A DNA stretch of 64,000 nucleotides from Echria macrotheca (Eukaryota; Ascomycota; Sordariomycetes; Sordariales; Schizotheciaceae), in assembly GCA_030411725.1 (NCBI GenBank), contig MU839846.1:248001-312000 (forward strand), written 5' to 3'. Positions within the stretch are counted from its first letter, which is position 1. The number at the start of each line of letters is the position of its first letter. This document shows, one piece after another, positions 33,497-43,957 of the stretch. Under the pieces are notes generated by a model. The model searched no databases and was not told the origin of the DNA. It saw nothing but the letters and a program-made list of their open reading frames with translations. Made by a program: the position numbers and the translations under genes.

Positions 33497-34309
33497 ATGC
33501 TCCCCCGCCTCCACCGCTTCCTCACGAAACAAACAACACAACAACACATCACCAAAACGATATCCACCTCTTCATCCCCCAAAATGCGCCTCCCCTACAC
33601 CCCCAACCCCCCTCCCGTTTCGTCCGATCCCGAAGAAGCCTCAATAGTCCAACGCATCCAAGCCCGCCGCCACCCGCGCCCCCTCCAGCCCCTCGACCTA
33701 ACCCTCCTCCACAGCCCCGCCGTCGCAGACGGGTGGAACTCGTTCCTCGGCGCGATCCGCACGCGCACGACGAGCATCCCGGCCGACCTGCGCGAGATTG
33801 CGATTTCGAGGGTGGCCGTGGTGAATCGGGCTTGGTATGAGTGGATGCATCATGCGCCTCTGGCTGTTGCCGCGGGGGTTGGGGAGAGGGGGATGGAGAC
33901 GGTGAAGAGGGATGGGGCGTTGGATGTCGAGGAGGAGGGGTTTGGTGGGTTGAGTGAGAAGCAGTGGGTTGTGCTTTGTTATGCGGATGAGATGACTCGG
34001 AATGTTGAGGTGAACGACAAAACTTTCCAGAGGTTGAGGGGGGTGATGGAGAGTGAGAAGGAGGTGGTGGAGATTACGGCTATTGTGGCGGCGTATAATT
34101 GTGTTAGTCGGTTCTTGGTTGCGCTTGATGGTAGGTTTTCTCTTTTTTCTCTCTCTTTTTCTTTTTTCCTCTCATTTGACTGGTCATGGTGTTTGTTTTT
34201 TTTGGGGGGGGGAGGGCGTTGAGGAAACGGGGGTTGAGATTGTGGGCTAACAGTGAGACACAACACAGTTGGTGAGAAGAATGGTGTTGGACCGGACGCG
34301 GCTCATTGA
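33497..34309 (+). CDS. AhpD/carboxymuconolactone decarboxylase-like protein
   Basis: Two exons, 33497-34130 and 34269-34309, with a 138-nt intron (GTAGGT...CAG), giving 224 aa. The joined end reads FLVALD-VGEKNGVGPDAAH. The core has PADLREIAISRVAVVNRAWYEWMHHAPLA-type sequence and a helical bundle ending in VEITAIVAAYNCVSRFLVALD, as in the CMD/AhpD fold. The canonical Cys-x-x-Cys of peroxidatic AhpD is not seen: the equivalent helix has Trp/Glu/His (WYEWMHH). Peroxidase function is therefore unlikely, and the activity is unknown. A second ATG at 33584 (MRLPYTPNPP) is the start most homologues would suggest. The longer form adds 29 basic, Ser/Thr-rich residues (MLPRLHRFLTKQ) that look like a mitochondrial presequence. 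Confidence 0.82.
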
Positions 34310-35371
34310 TACCGAGTATGGAAGTCGAGGTGTGTACGGATACGTATGGGGATATGTATTTTGAGTGGTCGATGGTTGGGAGAATTACATTGGTGACGAT
34401 ACGGTCTTAACATTCCGCGCGGCTTGGAAGAGAAGGTCATATATTTCTATGCAACACGCTCAATGGTTTTGTGAGGAAATGGCCATCGCCATTTTGCACT
34501 CCGCTATAACGAGTCTAGTAAGGTGATAACTCCTTGAAAGCAATAAATCCATCGGTAGATCATGTAAATGGAAAAGCCAGTCACTCATTAGAATCAGGAG
34601 AGGCCTCGTTTCTACTGCTGTGAGGGTATGTTTAACGCGTTCAAGATATCAAACATAGGACAAAACACATGGTATTGAAACATCACATACTTTTTACGCA
34701 TGCTCGACGACTGCTCAGCCTACGTACACAGTCATATGTGTCTTGAGTGAAGTAACAGATAAAGTACGTCTATCCATGGGAGATCTCAAGTCTTCCCGAT
34801 CCAAATTGCCAGGGCTTCACATCCACAAGCGGCATACCATGAATAATCTATTAATCCACCATATACATAAATACGAGACGGCCATGTATTCGTAACAAAA
34901 CAGGGGCCCCGTTGACTTGCGGAGGAGCACTCATGATCCCACACCTTGCTCGTATATAATACCAACATGCTACCCCCTCAAGCAAAGCACGCCGCTGCGT
35001 TGTTACAAATACCTCCCCATATCTATTACTCGCCGCCACCAAACATCAAATATACTAGTGAAGTGATATGTCCAGGGGGTGATCAGACAAAAAAATCAAG
35101 GGGTATCTCGTGAAGTGACCTGCTCCATCATTCAAATGCAACGCCTACATCTCCATCCCAGAAGTCACCAGCTCAACAGCCCAGCAAATGCAACGCCTCC
35201 ATCCAATGCCGTCATTAAAGCGATCGCCATCCAACCCGTCATATGTCGAGTCGTGATCGAGTCATGGCCGAGTCGTGTCGAGTCGTAATTCGTACATGTC
35301 TATGCGGCGTTTGTCAGATATTAATAGTCGTCATCGTTCGTCGTCGTTCGAAGCATCATCGCCGCAGCTCA
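34310..35371. other. Convergent spacer, AhpD-like gene / one-TM protein gene
   Basis: About 1.06 kb, AT-richer than its surroundings, with no credible gene. It should hold both 3' UTRs. Confidence 0.55.
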
Positions 35372-36082
35372 TCACGGCGTCTGTGTCAACGCCATCTCAA
35401 TACTCGCATGCCGCTTGTGCAGCAACGGACTCCTTTGCAGCTCTTGAACCACCCCCGCCCATCCCTTACGATGTCCTCCCTCCACCGTGTCCTGATGTCC
35501 AATTGCCTGCGTCGTCAGCCTCCTCAGCGGTGGCCTCACCTTGATGCTATCCGTAAGCGACCGAGACAGCGGACTTGGTGTCGCCACCGAGAACCTCTTC
35601 TCTGGATCCTTCACGCTGGCCTCCTGCTTCGCTGCCGCCTCCGTCGCAACCCCGGCGATGATACCCATGTGTACCACAAGGAAACGCATCCTCAGCAGAT
35701 CAAGCCTCCTAACCTTCTCCTCGAGCTCGACCCGCTTCCCGGCCCAAAAGATGCGCGCCGCCATGCGCAGACGTGTGTCCTCCTCACCCATCAACATGCC
35801 GTTCAAATCCTCGCGCAGCGCATCCCCGCCGCGCTGGATATCGCGCAGCAGCCGGCCGAGGCGCAGCTTATCCTCGAGTCGCTGGACCTTGGCGACATCT
35901 TTTTCGTACGATTCGTTCTCGGCAATCGAGCTGTCGACAGTATCCAGAAACGCCTGGACTTCGCCGGGCGCGGCGAGGTAGGCGGTAGCGTAGCGGCTCG
36001 CCGTCTGCGCGAGGAGGGCGAGCGAGAGCAGAAGAGCGGTGAGGGAGAGCAGCAGGATCCACTGTCGAGAAGAGTCGGACAT
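35372..36082 (-). CDS. Small membrane-anchored protein of unknown function
   Basis: Intronless, 236 aa from the ATG at 36082 (MSDSSRQW). Residues about 8-27 (ILLLSLTALLLSLALLAQTA) form one strong TM or signal-anchor segment. The following 110 residues are highly charged and predicted helical (VQRLEDKLRLGRLLRDIQRGG; KRVELEEKVRRLDLLRMRF), suggesting a coiled coil. A weak hydrophobic patch (LVVHMGIIAGVA) lies near residue 140. The tail is basic and Ser/Pro-rich. The frame stays open upstream to 36763, but that part is low-quality Arg/Pro/Ser-rich sequence and is left out. I do not recognise the family. Divergently arranged with BUD32, sharing about 730 bp. Confidence 0.7.
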   Translation of the reverse strand: MSDSSRQWILLLSLTALLLSLALLAQTASRYATAYLAAPGEVQAFLDTVDSSIAENESYEKDVAKVQRLEDKLRLGRLLRDIQRGGDALREDLNGMLMGEEDTRLRMAARIFWAGKRVELEEKVRRLDLLRMRFLVVHMGIIAGVATEAAAKQEASVKDPEKRFSVATPSPLSRSLTDSIKVRPPLRRLTTQAIGHQDTVEGGHRKGWAGVVQELQRSPLLHKRHASIEMALTQTP

Positions 36083-36812
36083 GGTAATAGAGCGATAAAT
36101 AGCGGAGTCGTTGCCAGGACATAGAGACGACACAGCGACAATCTGACTCTTTAGTCCTTGTCGACAGCCTGTCCATGTAGGTACGGCTTCCTCGGGCGCG
36201 GGCGGCGATATGATGACGGAATCAAGGGAACTTGGGTGACTGCAGGAGACAGTCCACCCGGCCACCTCGCCCCCCGCTGCAATAGCGTTTGGTGACTTCA
36301 CCGACTCGCCGTGCAGCCGGCGCCGCCATTGGCCACTTGGCCTGGCCTGTCTTGCATCCTCGTCCCACTTGGCTTTCTTGTCTTGTGATACGCTGGTTGC
36401 GTCCTGGGCCGTTTTGAAATTCGCCAGGCCTCGGTCCAAGAGCAAGGTCCCAGGTCCTGCATTGGGGACGCGTGCATTGTGATGCCCGAGGCGTGGTGTA
36501 AGCTTGATGAGTGATGATTGAAGACGAGAAGGAAAAACGGGAAGATGGGGCGGCACGAGGCAGGCCAGATTTATGAAATTGTGCCTGCGCCGCTGCGCGT
36601 CTGGCGCCTGAAGCTTGGGCACACCCGCTGCCACAGCAGATGCCCCGCCAGATGATTCGCAGAATATCCTCCACTTTTGCACTTCTGCTCTCCATCGGTT
36701 TGCACATGCGCCAATCAGAGAACCACGGCTGTTGACAACATCGACCTCATATCTGAACATCAAAACAACCGAGAATCGAATTACGCGCAGCTGTCCTGCC
36801 CGTCATCGCACG
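36083..36812. other. Divergent promoter, one-TM protein gene / BUD32
   Basis: About 730 bp. Both genes have open frames extending into it without family support, treated here as leader sequence. No specific element recognised. Confidence 0.5.
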
Positions 36813-37595
36813 ATGGCGACCGAGTTTCCGCTCCCCAGAGTCCTTACCTACCCCGCGTCTGCCCCGCCATCCCTCATCGCCCAGGGCGCCGAAGGCCGCC
36901 TCTACAAGACGACACACCTCCACGCCGACCGACCATGCGCCCTCAAATACCGGCCTCCAAAGCCGTACCGACACCCCATCCTCGACGCCAGACTGACCAA
37001 GGCCCGGATAGCCGCTGAAGCAAAAGTGCTGGACCGATGCTACCGCGAAGGCGTTCCTGTCCCCGTCGTCTACGCTCTCGACGCCGCCGCCGGCTGGCTC
37101 ATGATTGAGTGGATCGAGGGCATACCGGTACGGCAGGGAATCAACGAATGGCTAGGCGAGAGGCCCGAGGACGATGCGCCGCCTGCCGAAGACCTCGACG
37201 AGACCCCGATCGTCGACCTTATGAAGCGGATTGGGCAGGCCGTAGGGAGTCTACACCGAACAGGCGTAATACACGGCGACCTGACGACCAGCAACATGAT
37301 GCTGAGGCCACGTCCCCAAGGCTCTGAGCCGGAGGCGGATGCAAAGAAAAAAGCTGTGGCGGGAGATGTCATCTTAATAGACTTTGGACTGGCAACCCAA
37401 AGCTCGTCAGATGAGGACCGCGCCGTGGATCTCTACGTGCTGGAGCGCGCGTTTGCCAGCACCCACCCCAGAGCCGAGAGGCTTTTCAGTCATGTTCTCG
37501 AGGCATACAAGCACAGCTTCAAAAAGGCACATTCCGTTCTCATCAAGCTTGAGGACGTACGGATGAGAGGTCGTAAGCGGAGCATGCTAGGTTAG
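36813..37595 (+). CDS. BUD32: EKC/KEOPS complex kinase subunit Bud32
   Basis: Intronless, 260 aa from MATEFPLPRV. It is a small atypical kinase/ATPase. It has an early Gly-rich AQGAEGRLYKT in place of the usual P-loop, the catalytic Lys in CALKYRPPKPYRHP, HGDLTTSNMM with catalytic Asp156, and DFGLA with Asp190. The C-terminus EDVRMRGRKRSMLG is basic, as is typical. Length and motif order match Bud32/PRPK, whose ATPase activity supports Kae1 in making the t6A modification on ANN-decoding tRNAs. It has also been linked to telomere and transcription functions in yeast. The sequence between about 113 and 135 (EDDAPPAEDLDE) is an acidic loop expansion. The start is fixed by the family N-terminus; the frame remains open upstream to 36615 but without similarity. 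Confidence 0.95.
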   Translation: MATEFPLPRVLTYPASAPPSLIAQGAEGRLYKTTHLHADRPCALKYRPPKPYRHPILDARLTKARIAAEAKVLDRCYREGVPVPVVYALDAAAGWLMIEWIEGIPVRQGINEWLGERPEDDAPPAEDLDETPIVDLMKRIGQAVGSLHRTGVIHGDLTTSNMMLRPRPQGSEPEADAKKKAVAGDVILIDFGLATQSSSDEDRAVDLYVLERAFASTHPRAERLFSHVLEAYKHSFKKAHSVLIKLEDVRMRGRKRSMLG

Positions 37596-37733
37596 AGCTC
37601 GAAATCGAATGCGGAACGTATAGACTTGACAAACAAGTGAATGCCGTACAGTGTCGCCCACCGGGGGCTTTCCAAAGCAGATAGCAGCACCATGTAAGAC
37701 CCTAACGCCGCCCCATGTTGAAGCATTCTCGAC

Positions 37734-38753
37734 CTACTCGGTCAGCTCGGCGCTCGCAAAGTATCCCTTGTTCTCAATGACTCCCCGGTCCCTCACAACC
37801 GCCGTGTACTTGACGACCCATTCCGGAGTAAGATCCCCCCTCAGCCCTTCATCCTCCTCCGAGTCAGCAAGGAGACCGGCTCCTTGAAGTCCCCGACCGA
37901 GAAGACCCCTCAATGTTCCCCTAGACAGAATATCCGTGCAGTCACTGTGGACGAGCAGCTCGATACCCTGCTCCTTGGCCAGCTTGACCAACGGTGGCGG
38001 GACATTGCAGCAGTTCTTGATATTGATCTGGTTGACGGTCGGTCGGATCTGGACCCGCTTGAGAAACCGCGCAAGCTTCTCGCTGCCAAACTCGGCAATG
38101 CCCAGATTCTTGACGAGTCCCTGGCGATGAAGCTCCTCAACGGTAGGCCAGGTCGCCGCTTCCTCGTCGTCGTTGCCCTGTGTCGCATTCATCTTGTCCG
38201 CCTCCCACTCGCAGTCGCCTTCAAACGACATCCCCGGGAACGACACGACGAGCAGGTCGACATTGGGCACGGCCAGCTCCCGCAGGACGTGGTCCAGTGC
38301 CGCCCGCGCGTGCTGGGCGCGATCGGATACCGGCGCGGTGGGCAGAAAGAAAAGCTTCACCGTGATGTCGTACTGCGCGCGCTCTTCCTGCAGCCCCGCC
38401 AGGGACCAGTCGATGCGGGGCACGTAGAGCGCGCCATCTTCCAGCGCCGTCCAGGCCGTCACGGGCGCGGCGCCGTGGAAGCCGTTGCCATTGCCGTTCG
38501 TGTTCTCGATGCCGTCGCTGTCGGCTTCGTCGGTGGCGAGGGCGTAGTCCTGCTGCGCGGCGAGGAAGTTGCTGCGCAGCGAGTTGGTGAGCTCGAGGTT
38601 GGATCGGTACGCGCCCGGCTTCCGGATGATGGAGGGGCCGCCCGAAACAATGTTCCTGGAGAAGTCGAAATCACGCAATCAGCGCTCGCGCTCAGGCAAT
38701 ACGGGATCTCACCCATGCGGACTGACGCACCCCGTCGAGAGTATTAACTTCAT
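37734..38753 (-). CDS. Glutamate-cysteine ligase modifier (regulatory) subunit, aldo-keto-reductase fold
   Basis: Two exons, 38753-38713 (41 nt) and 38655-37734, with a 57-nt intron, giving 320 aa. The join reads MKLILSTGCVSPHG-NIVSGGPSIIRKPGAY, the family's typical beginning. The rest has the AKR-like barrel pattern with YDITVKLFF, VDLLVVSFPG, GLVKNLGIAEFGSEKL, RPTVNQINIKNC and IELLVHSD. It lacks a full AKR catalytic tetrad, as expected for a subunit that binds and activates the catalytic gamma-glutamylcysteine synthetase in glutathione synthesis. The subunit is present in filamentous fungi and animals but absent from baker's yeast. A one-site AP-1/Yap1-type motif lies in its divergent promoter. 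A generic aldo-keto reductase is the alternative reading, but the N-terminus argues against it. Confidence 0.87.
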
Positions 38754-39599
38754 GGCTGCTCCTGACCTTTGGTCTCTGCGGTTTCGGGGTCTCTGTAAAA
38801 CTTTCAGTCGAAGGGTCGGTCTTTGTGGGGTCCCAATGGTCAGTGAATTATTAATGAATCATGCCCCGCAACGTCAACACTGGGTTATCACGACAAGAGG
38901 GAAAAAATAGGGGAAAAGCAGCAGGTGTAAGGTCGGCGTGTCCGGGGCTTGCTCGAGGTCTAAATACCTACGAGATAGCCGCGAACAATGTCCCTTGTGA
39001 TACGGCCATGGAGACCTCGAGCGCGGGATGGCAACGCCAACCGCTTTTCATCCCATCGCTCAGCCCATCACCAACGTGGGGAGCCTAGACCGGGTCCTCC
39101 CACGAGTATATCATGTCGCCGTGACTGTGTGTCGGATAGGGATATGCACCCGAGTGCTCGTCATCCCCTATCCGATCCTGCGTCCTGTTCCGGTCTTTGG
39201 TGAGCACCGCGACATCTTCAAGACTCAATCGGAGCTCTCCAAGCCATGCCACGCCGTGACTAAGACGCGGAGATATTCATTACTGTTGCCTCGCGATCCG
39301 ACACAACTGCGGGTCGCTTCTCGGGGTTCTGTGGTGCTATAGTTCCGTTGCCAGTGAACCCTGATGACAAGACCAACGTCGAGTGTGGGGTACCCCGCCA
39401 AAGGATGCCCCTCCAAATTTGCCAGGCGATCGGCGATTGTGTTGTGTCCTCAGGCTTCCATCCCAATGCGCCGGCAAACTTGAGCTCGTGGCCAACCTTT
39501 TCGGTAAGCAACAAACGCAGCTCGGCGAAACCAAACTCCTCACCACTCCCAACCTCATTTCGCTGCCCGATCAACCTCCATCTAAGGAGGGTCGCCATC
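38754..39599. other. Divergent promoter, GCL modifier / AP-1 sigma
   Basis: About 850 bp with no gene. It contains TGACTAA at 39257-39263. Open frames crossing the APS1 start are unspliced read-through of its exons and introns. Confidence 0.55.
39257..39263. promoter_or_regulatory. AP-1/Yap1-like site TGACTAA
   Basis: A single perfect match, 504 nt from the GCL modifier start. Glutathione genes are classic Yap1 targets under oxidative stress. About 0.1 matches to this heptamer are expected by chance in a region this size on both strands. Confidence 0.3.
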
Positions 39600-40292
39600 A
39601 TGGCCATCAAGTATGCAACCGAAATTGTTTTCTCACTGACCGCAAACCCGCTGACTGGCATCCAGCTACCTTATCCTCCTCTCCCGACAAGGCAAAGTGG
39701 TTCGTATCACACCTCGCGAAAAATCGATGGCTCTGACAGCGGAATAGCGGCTCGCGAAGTGGTTCACCACTCTGTCTCCGAAAGACAAGGCCAAGATTGT
39801 CAAGGATGTCTCGCAGCTGGTCCTGGCCCGACGGACACGGATGTGCAACTTTCTCGAATACAAGGGTGCGGGCCCTCAATACTAGGAAACGACTCAGTGC
39901 TGATAGGATGCAGATACCAAGATTGTCTACCGCCGATATGCCTCGCTCTTCTTCATCGCCGGGTGTTCTTCCGAGGACAACGAGCTGATCACTCTCGAGA
40001 TAATACACCGTTACGTCGAGCAGATGGACAAGTACTATGGAAACGTCTGCGAGCTGGACATCATTTTCTCGTTCACAAAAGCCTACTATATCCTGGACGA
40101 ACTTCTGCTGGCGGGAGAACTCCAAGAAAGTAGCAAGAAAAATGTGCTGCGGTGCATATCCCAGCAGGACTCGCTCGAAGATATGGAGGTAAGCTCTTCA
40201 CAGTGGTCACAGCTGCGGTGATATGAATGCGTGATCTTGCTGACACGTCTCACCATCCTCAGGTCGAGGACGAAGTCACAAAGATCATGTAG
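39600..40292 (+). CDS. APS1: AP-1 clathrin adaptor sigma subunit
   Basis: Five exons: 39600-39610, 39666-39699, 39748-39865, 39914-40188 and 40263-40292, giving 155 aa. Introns are 55, 48, 48 and 74 nt. The spliced protein begins MAIN-YLILLSRQGKV-RLAKWFTTLSPKDK, passes NFLEYKD-TKIVYRRYASLFF and KYYGNVCELDIIF, and ends SLEDMEVEDEVTKIM. This is the full length and near-invariant sequence of sigma-1 adaptins. It is the small longin-fold subunit of the AP-1 complex that sorts cargo between the trans-Golgi network and endosomes and contributes to dileucine signal binding. The first two exons are tiny (11 and 34 nt), and the second donor is a weak GTTCGT. Exon structure was set by homology and phase, which agree throughout. 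Confidence 0.95.
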
Positions 40293-41463
40293 ACCAGATG
40301 CATCCTGTATCTACACTCTTCCCTTTCCCCGACCGATATTCGCGTGCACAATCGACAGGCGACTCGACGATAGAAGCTAACGGACGCGCCACTCGGGGCA
40401 GGAACGAGAGAACATTGAAAAGGCACTTAAAGAGACAGGAATTCTGTGACGTTGCCGAAATCGAAACGATGATACCCAGTGCTCCGCGGAGCAGCCACGC
40501 AGCCGGCATCCGCTACGGTTCGGCACACGGAAAACATTGGAGAGAAGGGGGAAGACGGAGAACAGCTCCGGCCGCGGAGGGACAGCGGAGAAAGTTTGGG
40601 CTACATTCACCCATAGGGAAGGAGTCAACTCCTTTCGCAAACATAGATATGGGCAATTGTAGATAAACACCCGTCGGTCCTCGGGCAGACGGGATCCGCA
40701 ACAAGACCTCAGTTCCCGACTGGGCAGGAATGACGGAACTGCGGCTGTTGAGCATCCACTAATTGAAAGGTTCAAAGACGGTTCATGGCCTCTGGCTTTG
40801 CCATACGGCGACGAGTGTCTTTGAAGCGGATGATGCCCAGAATTGCTAGTTGATTCAGACTGATCTTGTCAGCGACGGAGACAGAAGCCCGTGGGGACTG
40901 GACGCCATCCTATTCGTTTGTGGTTCGATGCTGGATCCCGCAATGTGTGGGGAGCGCAACCATCACCCGGCGTGGGTTACCGGGCGGAACCGGATGACGC
41001 CGCTGTCACGCTTGCCCAGCCCAGCGCCAACAACTGATGCATGCAGCAGCGACTTGGAACGTCAGCCGGGCAGGGCAGCGACCGCGGCCCCTCAAATGCC
41101 AACTCCAACACCCCACGATTTGGACATTCGCTTTACCCGCATCCATTCATTCAGCAACGCCCATATCTACTGGAATATCATCAATGCTACTGCGCGCCGA
41201 TTGACTGCTAGGCGCTCCACGGCTGTCTTTGTTCTCGTCGACTGCTGACACCAGACTAACGCGCCGATTCCCGCATATCGGGCCATCTTGTCAATCACCG
41301 TCTTTTCCGATCACCGCTGCACTCGCAAGCCGAGTTCCGACTGGACTGTTGAGAGTACTCGCAACTGCGCAACCATACCCGACAGTCCTTATTCATATCG
41401 CGACAACGATCGCGTCATTTCGTCTGACGGTCTCCCGACGCAACGCACCGCGGCGCACTCAAG
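40293..41463. other. Spacer: APS1 3' flank and MAF1 promoter/5' UTR
   Basis: About 1.17 kb. The frame running from 41229 into MAF1 is leader plus unspliced intron: MAF1's real coding start is at 41464. Nothing else recognised. Confidence 0.55.
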
Positions 41464-42581
41464 ATGAAGGTATAGAAGATGGAACGAAGCACAAGGCACG
41501 GCTGACAGGACAGTTCCTTTCGCTTCCGTCATTTGACACGGTGACGGGCGCCTTGAATTTCGACACACCGGATTGCCATGTTACGGGCAGCTGCGATCTA
41601 TACACAACCAAGGCGGCAGGGTCCGATAAGAAGCTGTACAAGAACATCCAACAATCTCTCGAGTCGCAACATGCCGCGCTCGTCAAATTCGGGGCGTCGC
41701 TCTCCCCACCACAGCGCGATTCCATGGCTGCCAGCTTGAATCTGAGCCGGTCATCGCCATTCGGATCGCTCGACGAGGTGTCGAACCGACGGACGTTTGC
41801 GTATCTGATTGCGACGCTAAACGCCTCTCACCCGGATTACGATTTTTCGAATGTGCTGCGGCCGGATGACTTCAAGCACGAGCGGCAACTACGGCACGTC
41901 ATGACGCAGATCGATAGTACGCTGAGCAGCGTGCGGCCCAACTCGAGTTTTCTGGACGTGATGCCGTCGCGGAACTCACCGGCACGGTCCGCGACTTTTA
42001 CGAGTATGCCGGCGCCGCCGGCATGGGGCCCGCAGATGTGGGCCATCATCGACAAGGAGATGATGCTCAAGGACTGCAACATTTTTTCGTACCAACCGCA
42101 GGACGACCAGTTTGACGAGGAGGAGGGCGCCATCTGGGCGCTGCACTACTTCTTCTTCAATAAGGCGCTCAAGCGCGTGTGCTATCTCTACGTGAGGGGG
42201 GTTCCCGTCATGAGCCACAGTCCAAGGGTGACGCCGCGGGCGTTGTTGCACCGCAGGGTGGCCACGCGGGCCATGGCGGATATGGACGACGACGAAAGCG
42301 GCGCGAGCAAGCGGGCGGGGTACTGGCTGGGCGACCGGTTCGCCGCGCGGATCGTGGACAGCGATGATGACATGGACGATGACGGGCTGGAGTGGAACCG
42401 CGATGCCGATGGGAATATCAACTATACGTACGACGACGCGGATGACGAGAGTTTTGAGTATGAGTCGCTTGAGGATGTGGATGAGGTAAGCGAGGACGAC
42501 GGCAGCGACAATCAGAGGGAGAAGAGTCCGGTCCGGGGCGTGAGCGAGGACATTGCGTCGAGGATGGAGATTGATGTTTGA
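41464..42581 (+). CDS. MAF1: Maf1, negative regulator of RNA polymerase III
   Basis: Two exons, 41464-41469 (only ATGAAG) and 41514-42581, with a 44-nt intron whose acceptor is GGACAG, giving 357 aa. The joined start MK-FLSLPSFDTVTGALNF matches the family; the intron after the second codon is commonly found in this gene. The A box covers FDTVTGALNF through GSCDLYTTKAAGSDKKLYKNI. The B/C box contains RRTFAYLIATLNASHPDYDF and WALHYFFFNKALKRVCYLYV. The C-terminus is a long acidic Asp/Glu tail. Maf1 is phosphorylated under good growth and, when dephosphorylated by stress or starvation, enters the nucleus and represses Pol III. Ser/Arg linker sequences between the boxes, including SLNLSRSSPFGS, are likely kinase sites. 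The longer unspliced frame starting at 41229 is not the real product. Confidence 0.95.
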
Positions 42582-42915
42582 GTTTTGCGAACGGGACTTG
42601 TCTCGGTTTTTTTTTGTCTCTTTTCTGGTTATGACTTGTTTCTCTTCCTTGTAACCTTGTCGTGTATGACTTTTTTGTCATCATGTTTTGGCTTTGGTTT
42701 TTCTGGCATGGGATGGAGTACGTATACCCCTTCCCATATGAAGCTGGTGTGGCGGTTCTCAACGATGCCGCAGGTTGGGTCGGTTGTGGTTTTCCTTGTT
42801 GGTTTTATACATATCCTGGGGATTGATAGCGGAGTATTATTGGGGGGTATTATTGCTGGAAAGTTTGTAGTTAGGTATTTTGCTTTTTTGGTACGGCAGT
42901 CCAAGCTGCTTGGAC

Positions 42916-42946
<31 letters not shown>

Positions 42947-43957
42947 GCTCTGGAGTTTGGGCGTTGGTTTTTTTTTTTTTGGTATCAGGAAAGGGATACG
43001 ACGTAGTGAATATTCTTGAATGACTACCACCACTCGGGTGTTGCTGCCGTCAAATGTTTAGGTTTAGGTTTGACAGGTCTGTGACTGATGCTTCTAATAA
43101 CCTGATTTTTTTCGGGTATGTTTTGGCTGTCATGGAAAGAAAGTCTCAGCTGTCTGTCTTCTCTCTTGTCTTATTAGTTTGTCTGGGTGCCAACCGATTG
43201 GAAGGGTTTGAGGTGTGCGTGTGTAACTAGTGTGCTCTGTAACCCCGCTATCTCAGCTGGGAATGACGACACTGATGAGTTGACCAGTGATTGATTCTGG
43301 AAACTCAACCCGGCCCGGGCCGGACTCCCCGACGTTGACCAATTGATCCCTCTAGAGACGAGTGTGGTGATACCTTGCGCTTCGCGTGTGATACAAGTTT
43401 GTTGTCTTTTTTTTGTTTGGGATGCGGCACTGCGGTATCACTGAGTAGGTTTCGGGTTTCTGGATTTTTCTGGGTTTGTGGTGTGTGTTCATCGGTTGTT
43501 GAGTGATCGGCGGGGTTTTACTTTGCTGTTCACCTTCGGATCCCAGTTGCCGCAGCGAGCCAAGTTTATAGGTAGGTAGAGTAAATTGAGTATATCGGGT
43601 TGGTTGGTTGGATTTGGGTTTATCTCCAATCCTTTTTTGTCCCTCTGCTCCTCTCACAAGATACCTACCTTTCTTCACCTTTCCTAAATTAACCACCACC
43701 CGCGCACCCTTCTGTCTGTCTCCACTTCCCTCGAGCATCTTCATTCGCAACTCTCCTCTTAACTAGAACCGTACTCTCATTCGCATCACGTTACCTTTAT
43801 CCATCTTATCCATCTACGCGGATACGTACCGCACACCACCCACAAAACACAACACAGCACAACACAACGCACAGTACGGTACGGTGCGGCGCGTGGCGCT
43901 ACAGTACGCCATATACCCGCAGATAGACCACGCACCAACCTCCCCCCAAAAAATAAC
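42582..43957. other. Spacer: MAF1 3' flank and CCZ1 promoter
   Basis: About 1.4 kb with no credible gene. It contains a (GA)n tract at 42919-42946, a short TAGGTA pair near 43570, and CT-rich sequence before 43800. Confidence 0.55.
42919..42946. repeat. (GA)n microsatellite
   Basis: About 13-14 GA dinucleotides some 340 nt downstream of the MAF1 stop. Confidence 0.9.

Noticed and set aside
35372..36763. 463-aa long version of the one-TM protein
   Set aside because: The first 227 codons are low-quality and overlap the BUD32 promoter. The internal ATG at 36082 is followed directly by a strong TM segment.
41229..42581. 450-aa intronless version of MAF1
   Set aside because: The first 80 or so residues are leader plus intron. 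The spliced form starting at 41464 gives the family N-terminus exactly.
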